This document shows, in pieces, positions 6,263 through 10,150 of a stretch of 10,150 bases of DNA. A model generated the notes under the pieces. The model saw only the letters and a list, made by a program, of their open reading frames with translations, was not told the origin of the DNA and did no database searches. This stretch comes from Chlamydiota bacterium (GTDB lineage: Bacteria; Chlamydiota; Chlamydiia; Chlamydiales; Criblamydiaceae). The stretch covers positions 1 to 10,150 of the forward strand of contig JAJFMC010000138.1 in NCBI GenBank assembly GCA_021772365.1, given 5' to 3'. Each line of letters starts with the position of its first letter. Position 1 is the first letter of the stretch. A program made the translations under genes and the position numbers.

Positions 6263-6427
6263 GGCATCCTCCCATATGATCACCAATTTTAATACCTCTT
6301 GTGCCGAGACCTTCTGTTCCGGTTAAGAAGAGACCATTAAATAGTCATTGTATTAAAGGGACATAAAGATCATTTTTACATTCTGTAAATTTTTGGTCTC
6401 TCGCTGTTTTTGAGTGAATAGACTCGA

Positions 6428-6610
6428 CTACACCTCACTATCTAGGCTGTGATCTTCAACAATATCTTTTGCAGCCCACTTGACGGTCTCTAATCCGTCA
6501 CTGAATCCAACACGACGTAGCAGCTTATCTATATACTCCATTTCAGCAAGAAGTTGATCGTGTTCAAATTCTAATTTTGCAATTTCTCTTATTAGTTGTT
6601 GGTTCTGCAT
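6428..6610 (-). CDS. Small helical protein, paralogue of the gene at 6074-6262
   Basis: This is a 60-residue protein starting at an ATG with GGAGGG five bases upstream (6616-6621), a very strong ribosome binding site. It begins MQNQQLIREIAKLEFEHDQL, a heptad-like helix, then reads LLRRVGFSDGLETVKWAAKD and ends in an acidic tail. It aligns with the 62-residue product downstream over its whole length without an internal gap. The shared core is L(L/M)R.VGF..G..TVK..A.(D/E)I. The two genes are 165 bases apart on the same strand and arose by duplication. The strong ribosome binding sites suggest abundant proteins. I do not recognise the family. A toxin-antitoxin pair is unlikely because the two are homologous to each other. 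Confidence 0.75.
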   Translation of the reverse strand: MQNQQLIREIAKLEFEHDQLLAEMEYIDKLLRRVGFSDGLETVKWAAKDIVEDHSLDSEV

Positions 6611-6804
6611 AGTAACCCTCCTTTTTTACCCTCTTTGTGATGATGTAAAATATAAGCGATTATGGTGCCAAGCTACTCCATGCTTATTTCTAAACACTTC
6701 GGTAAACTAGCGTGAAAACAACCCGGTAAAAGCGGCCAAATTTTCCTGTGTGAAAGTTTTCCGGTATGGTAAGATGGCGTCAAATCATTTATGAAGGGTA
6801 TCTA

Positions 6805-7338
6805 ATGAACAAGACCTTTAAGAGCTATTATTGGGACAATGGACGCCCCCGCGGTTCGGGCGTTACAGAAGCTTCTGAGTCTGTCACTTATAAAGTGGTC
6901 GTTGACCCCTATTATAAGAGGTATTCACTTGAGAAATACGAAAAAGGCCAATTCGTCGATATTATCTATGATTCCGCTCTGTATGACTTTAGGTGGCTCA
7001 AGCCTCAGGAGCAAGCAGCTTGGCATAAGGAGACTATTAAAGAGACTGAGAATCAGTTGACTTGTCTGATAAGAAATCAGGATGATCGGGTGATCGCCAT
7101 GGAAAAATATACCTTTGAGAAAGGGTTGTGCCTCTCGTGTGAAATCTGCTATCCACATGGACCACTGATTGCTAAGCAACACATTACTTATCAAAAGCTT
7201 GGGGCAGAAGAGAATACCGTCACTCTATTAGACAGACTAGATAACCCCGTAGTCATAAAGAAATACGAGGCTGATGAAGTAACCGGTGAATTCACTACAT
7301 TGATCAGCGAAGTATGGAATACGAAAGATACCAGCTAA
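6805..7338 (+). CDS. Hypothetical protein, 177 residues
   Basis: I do not recognise this protein. The start at 6805 is preferred over an in-frame ATG at 6766, because GAAGGG (6793-6798) lies six bases upstream and the product then begins MNKTFKSYYWDNGRPRG. The N-terminal half is rich in Tyr and Lys, with a possible strand-turn pattern (VTYKVVVDPYYKRYSLEKY, then FVDIIYDSALYDFRW). The middle holds a helix with KPQEQAAWHKETIKE. A short cysteine cluster, C109-x2-C112-x2-C115, precedes a strand-rich C-terminus. There is no signal peptide or membrane segment, so it is probably cytoplasmic. The gene is divergent from the small paralogue at 6428-6610, with about 190 bases between them, and convergent with the lipoprotein gene. 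Its composition resembles that of the neighbours, and I see no sign of transfer. Confidence 0.8.
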   Translation: MNKTFKSYYWDNGRPRGSGVTEASESVTYKVVVDPYYKRYSLEKYEKGQFVDIIYDSALYDFRWLKPQEQAAWHKETIKETENQLTCLIRNQDDRVIAMEKYTFEKGLCLSCEICYPHGPLIAKQHITYQKLGAEENTVTLLDRLDNPVVIKKYEADEVTGEFTTLISEVWNTKDTS

Positions 7339-7474
7339 TTTTTTCCTAAGATAATCTCTGCATCGTTCCAGGGCATTCAGATGCATTTCAATCAAAAGAC
7401 ACAAGTGGAACCTTGTATTTCACGGGAGTTACAGCCCAAGAGACGCTTTACAGGTCCCTTGGGTCCCTTCCCTC

Positions 7475-8437
7475 TTAACGAGTCTTATTTTTTTGAGCGT
7501 ATGAAGTCTCTGTTACAGACTTTCCTTTGTGGTACCATATTGTTTTTGTTTCTTCACCGTCGACATAAGTGATTGCCGGGCCGTGTTTTTTACCATCTTT
7601 CCAGCTCAGCTCCTGAACGACAACACTTCCACCTCGGAATCGCTTTTCTATACCGTTCCTCTTCCCTTTGCTGTAAGGGATTTCCGCCCTTTTTTCGCCA
7701 TTTTTGAAAGCGACTGTTAAGCCATTCTGCTTACCGCCTACCCACTGTTCAATTTTATTAGGCTCTCCAGCAGGGTGAAATGTTTTTCGCTCTCCATGAG
7801 GCTTATTATTAACGAAAGGTGTCATTGCCTGAATAGCGCCATTAGGGTGAAATGTTGACTTCATAACAACAAAGCCATTTTCATATAAATCTTTTGAAAC
7901 AAGGTCACCGTATGTGTTTCTAACAAGCCTTGTTCCTTCGCCATTATCGATACGCGTTTCTAGCTGGTGTGTAGGTGTAAAATACTCACCTTCAACGAGT
8001 TGATGATTTTTGTACATTTCTCGACTCTGAGGAATTCCCCCTTCGAACCATGCTGTTACAATTTCAAAACCATCCGGTGTGTAATCTACCTCTTCGACAG
8101 GCCGCCCCATATCGTTATTCGTCACTCTGTTGGAGAGTTGACCGTTCACATAAGTCTCGACTATCTCTATGATTTCGCTGTGCGGGTGAGTGTAAGTCGT
8201 GACACCATCGAGCTGTCCATCCCGATATGATTGTGTCAAAACCACGCCGTCGTCAAGTTTTGTGATAACCTGTCCATTATTTCCACGAGCTTGCCAATCT
8301 TTTTGTTCGACTTCCATTCCGTATTTGTGAACGAAACGCTCTTCAACGATGTTACAAGGTCTTTTGTTGGTATTTTTTGCGCAGGAGCTTGTGAGACCTG
8401 CACTCAAAGCTAAAAGTATAAAGGTTACTTTTTTCAT
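7475..8437 (-). CDS. MORN/YwqK-like repeat lipoprotein
   Basis: This 320-residue protein starts at the ATG at 8435-8437, preceded by GGGG about six bases upstream; a start 11 codons earlier would put a polar leader before the signal. MKKVTFILLALSAGLTSSC is a lipoprotein signal peptide with a relaxed lipobox (LTSSC, lipid-bearing C19). The rest is made of repeating strand pairs of the MORN/YwqK type: YRDGQLDG, YVNGQLSN, FVNNKPHGERKTFHPAG, WVGGKQNGLTVAFKNGEK, YSKGKRNGIEKRF, WKDGKKHGPAITYVDGE. These form an elongated beta sheet used for binding proteins or lipids. The annotation 'YwqK antitoxin' often given to such proteins is not supported here, since no toxin partner is seen. It is probably an outer-membrane or periplasmic lipoprotein. 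It lies downstream of pheT beyond a terminator and palindrome; I recall a hypothetical gene in a similar place in chlamydiae (unverified). Confidence 0.87.
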   Translation of the reverse strand: MKKVTFILLALSAGLTSSCAKNTNKRPCNIVEERFVHKYGMEVEQKDWQARGNNGQVITKLDDGVVLTQSYRDGQLDGVTTYTHPHSEIIEIVETYVNGQLSNRVTNNDMGRPVEEVDYTPDGFEIVTAWFEGGIPQSREMYKNHQLVEGEYFTPTHQLETRIDNGEGTRLVRNTYGDLVSKDLYENGFVVMKSTFHPNGAIQAMTPFVNNKPHGERKTFHPAGEPNKIEQWVGGKQNGLTVAFKNGEKRAEIPYSKGKRNGIEKRFRGGSVVVQELSWKDGKKHGPAITYVDGEETKTIWYHKGKSVTETSYAQKNKTR

Positions 8438-8514
8438 AATTACCCCAGTATTTAAGTTGCTAGTTTGCACTTAACATACACATTGTGGGCTTAGATTTCC
8501 AACATTTTGATTAT

Positions 8515-8677
8515 ATACCGAAGTGAACTCAAAAATCGGGATTTTCTCTTTGAGAAAACCCCGGGGATTGAACGATCGGAAGTCGGTCAATATTGATTAA
8601 TATTAAACGACTTCCGATCGTTTAATCGCGGGAGCTTTCTCTTTACCAAAAACCAATTTTTGAATTTACTTCGGTAT
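8515..8677. repeat. 163-bp imperfect palindrome between pheT and the lipoprotein gene
   Basis: Nearly the whole intergenic segment folds on itself. The outer arms 8515-8539 and 8653-8677 pair at 22 of 25 positions. The stretch 8552-8585 pairs in register with 8608-8641, including a perfect 15-base arm (8571-8585 with 8608-8622). At the centre, aatatt (8589-8594) pairs with aatatt (8599-8604) around a four-base loop. Only about 11 bases on each side (8541-8551, 8642-8652) pair poorly. The right end touches the pheT stop codon. This is too long and too complete for an ordinary terminator. It resembles a palindromic mobile repeat (MITE-like) or a cruciform-forming element. No target-site duplication is obvious. 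Confidence 0.75.
8531..8563 (-). terminator. Intrinsic terminator for pheT, nested in the palindrome
   Basis: On the minus strand the arms 8552-8563 and 8537-8548 pair over twelve positions with one mismatch, around a three-base loop. Four GC pairs close the stem, and ATTTTTG follows at once (8531-8536). This is a standard bacterial terminator for transcription from pheT. It uses bases that also belong to the left half of the larger palindrome, so the two folds compete. Confidence 0.72.
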
Positions 8678-8678
8678 T

Positions 8679-10150
8679 TTACCCAATCAAGCTGCGAACT
8701 CTGTCGGTGATCCTCGCATGTTCACGGTCGACAGTCTCTTGAGCGATCGTCTTTTTGACATCGCGGTAGACAAATCGGAAAGTGACATTTTTCATACCTT
8801 CACCAAGTTTCTCGCTGCGGTAGACGTCTCGGAGATCACAATTCTTTAGCAATCTCGAATCGATCGATCGGATCAGCTCAAAAATATCATTGATGAGTAT
8901 GGATTCTTGCAAAGTGACCGTCCAGTCCCTTTCCGAAGAGGGGTAGACAGGGATTGATTGCATGACCTGGTCTTTTGCTCGTGAAGCAAAGAGATCTTGT
9001 AGGTTAAATTCGGCAAAGAAAATTCGTTGAGGAACATCTAGCTTCCGAGTTATCGACGGGTGTATTTCTCCGATAGTCCCCATCTCAAGCTGATCGATAT
9101 AGATCGATGCTTGGCGCCCCGTGTGGAAGTGTGGGAGTTCGTTATTTTTATAGGTGAGATTTTTGATTCCCAGCCCATCGAGCATATTTTCTACAATACC
9201 TTTGAGGTCGAAAAAATCAACTTCACGAGGTTTGTCCCCCCAATGGTGTGGGTGATTGTTCCCGGACAAGATAATTCCTACGACAGTTTCTTCATGGTAT
9301 TGGTCTTCACCCTGCTTGAAATGGATACGTCCGATTTCGAAGCCGCTAATATCGTGATTTTGGTGGTCGTAGTTATATTTTACAACTTGAAGCAGCCCTG
9401 GAAGCAGCGAAGTTCTGAGGCATGACTGTTCGATAGAAGTAGGATTGAGCACCTTTACGAGGGCGTCTTCACTCATGACTGAACCGTGAACAATTTCTAG
9501 TAGTGAAGGGCCAATGAGGTCGCATGTGAGGAACTCTTGTAATCCTTCGGAAATCATTCTTCCACGGATTTCTCTTTCGAAGAAGAACACTTCAGAGTGA
9601 GGTTGTTTTGAGTTATGAAACGAGGTTGTTTTACGGTGAAGGTTATCGTATCCGTATAATCTCGCCACCTCTTCAATAAGATCGACTTCTTGAGAAATAT
9701 CAAATCTATATGTGGGGACGGACACATTAAACATATTTTCACCATCCCACTCGAAGGCGAAACCAAGTCTACGGAAAACATTCTCTACTTCTCCAACACT
9801 CAGGTTTGTACCTAAAACGCGGTTCACTCTCTTAACGCGGCAAAGGATAACTTTTTCCTCAAACTCCCCTATTTTTACATCGATGAGGCCTTTTGCAACT
9901 TTTCCCCCAGCAAGTTCTTGCATGAGCATGATCGCTCTATCTAAAGCTTTGGGGACCATGTTGGGGTCACATCCCCTTTCGAATCGACGTGATGCATCAG
10001 TCATGAGACCAAGACGTTTACTCGTTCTGCGAATGGAGCTTGGATCGAAGTATGCGGATTCGAGAAGTACATTTTTGGTGGTATTGCTCACTTCGGAGTT
10101 TTGCCCCCCCATAACACCTGCTACGGCCACGGGTTTTGTGCCATCACAGA
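8679..10150 (-). CDS. pheT: Phenylalanyl-tRNA synthetase beta subunit, C-terminal part (N-terminus outside window)
   Basis: The minus-strand frame is open to the right edge. The visible 489 codons begin CDGTKPVAVAGVMGG, the conserved B3/B4-region motif of bacterial PheT. SKRLGLMTDASRRFERG follows. The B5 DNA-binding-like domain (about 9638-9848) ends in PTYRFDISQEVDLIEEVARL and carries the acidic cluster that meets Mg in the catalytic interface. Next comes the B6/B7 core-like region, and then the C-terminal FDX-ACB anticodon-recognition domain (about 8682-8963), starting near YPSSERDWTVTL and ending DREHARITDRVRSLIG. PheT pairs with PheS as an (alpha-beta)2 tetramer that charges tRNA-Phe, edits mischarged Tyr through B3/B4 and binds the anticodon through the tail. 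About 300 N-terminal residues are missing only because the window ends. There are no frameshifts. A terminator and palindrome follow, and ihfA is not downstream. Confidence 0.97.
   Translation of the reverse strand, partial: CDGTKPVAVAGVMGGQNSEVSNTTKNVLLESAYFDPSSIRRTSKRLGLMTDASRRFERGCDPNMVPKALDRAIMLMQELAGGKVAKGLIDVKIGEFEEKVILCRVKRVNRVLGTNLSVGEVENVFRRLGFAFEWDGENMFNVSVPTYRFDISQEVDLIEEVARLYGYDNLHRKTTSFHNSKQPHSEVFFFEREIRGRMISEGLQEFLTCDLIGPSLLEIVHGSVMSEDALVKVLNPTSIEQSCLRTSLLPGLLQVVKYNYDHQNHDISGFEIGRIHFKQGEDQYHEETVVGIILSGNNHPHHWGDKPREVDFFDLKGIVENMLDGLGIKNLTYKNNELPHFHTGRQASIYIDQLEMGTIGEIHPSITRKLDVPQRIFFAEFNLQDLFASRAKDQVMQSIPVYPSSERDWTVTLQESILINDIFELIRSIDSRLLKNCDLRDVYRSEKLGEGMKNVTFRFVYRDVKKTIAQETVDREHARITDRVRSLIG

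Noticed and set aside
6329..6401. 8-bp inverted repeat (agagacca with tggtctct) enclosing a small hairpin (tttaca-ttc-tgtaaa) between the two small genes
   Set aside because: The outer arms are about 57 bases apart and the inner stem is only six AT-rich pairs. On the strand that matters (minus) no U run follows, so a terminator cannot be supported.
6074..6610. The two small genes as a toxin-antitoxin pair
   Set aside because: They are homologous to each other along their whole length and spaced by 165 bases, unlike typical toxin-antitoxin operons.
6696..6706. Match of acttcggta near 6697 to the outer arm of the 8515-8677 palindrome
   Set aside because: Nine shared bases without any of the rest of the element are expected by chance.
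7339..7474. Short inverted repeats in the convergent gap after 7338 (tgcatc/gatgca, acaag/cttgt, cccaag/cttggg)
   Set aside because: All arms are five or six bases, loops are long, or the T run is weak. A terminator probably exists in this 136-base gap, but no single candidate stands out.
7475..8437. Label as the antitoxin of a toxin-antitoxin system, as YwqK-like proteins are often named
   Set aside because: There is a lipoprotein signal, no toxin gene next to it, and the nearest genes are transcribed independently.

Overview
The window is about 10.1 kb of fairly AT-rich bacterial DNA with short intergenic gaps, genes on both strands and Shine-Dalgarno-preceded starts. The best guess is a bacterium of the phylum Chlamydiota, probably an environmental (amoeba-associated) lineage. 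This rests on gene content from memory: a rhodanese-type TrhO, a MORN/YwqK-like lipoprotein directly downstream of pheT, and lineage-specific small proteins. PheT is not followed by ihfA, which argues against most gammaproteobacteria. The assignment is an inference, not a proof.

Layout. Positions 1-330 hold two gene remnants butted together: the middle of an IS982-type transposase (minus strand, running off the left edge) and the C-terminal half of a four-helix-bundle (S23/IVS-type) protein on the plus strand. Positions 331-577 are non-coding with a candidate promoter and a 10-bp inverted repeat. A membrane-anchored protein with a winged-helix-like middle (578-1420) then converges, stop codon against stop codon, on a minus-strand group: thioredoxin (3213-3533), a 67-bp hairpin, and two tandem paralogous glycosyltransferase-like genes (2240-3064 and 1421-2236).

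A divergent intergenic region separates trxA from the plus-strand pair trhO-ychJ-like (3709-5102), whose start and stop codons overlap as ATGA. These two converge with a 12-bp overlap on an eight-cysteine protein of unknown function (5091-5915, minus), which has its own good promoter and follows a clear intrinsic terminator. Upstream of that terminator are two small minus-strand genes (6074-6262, 6428-6610) that encode paralogous helical proteins. A 177-residue unknown protein (6805-7338, plus) is divergent from them and convergent with a MORN-like lipoprotein (7475-8437, minus). The right end is the C-terminal two thirds of pheT (8679 to the edge, minus). Between pheT and the lipoprotein gene lies a 163-bp imperfect palindrome that contains a compact intrinsic terminator.

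How the parts relate. Housekeeping functions are tRNA charging (PheT), tRNA wobble-uridine hydroxylation (TrhO) and thiol redox (TrxA). Around them sit envelope or host-facing candidates (two glycosyltransferases, the lipoprotein, the anchored protein) and several lineage-specific unknowns. No CRISPR array, rRNA, tRNA, prophage or obvious defence system is visible. The most unusual items are the palindromic element after pheT, the duplicated small proteins, the eight-cysteine protein and the unlisted gene remnants at the left edge.
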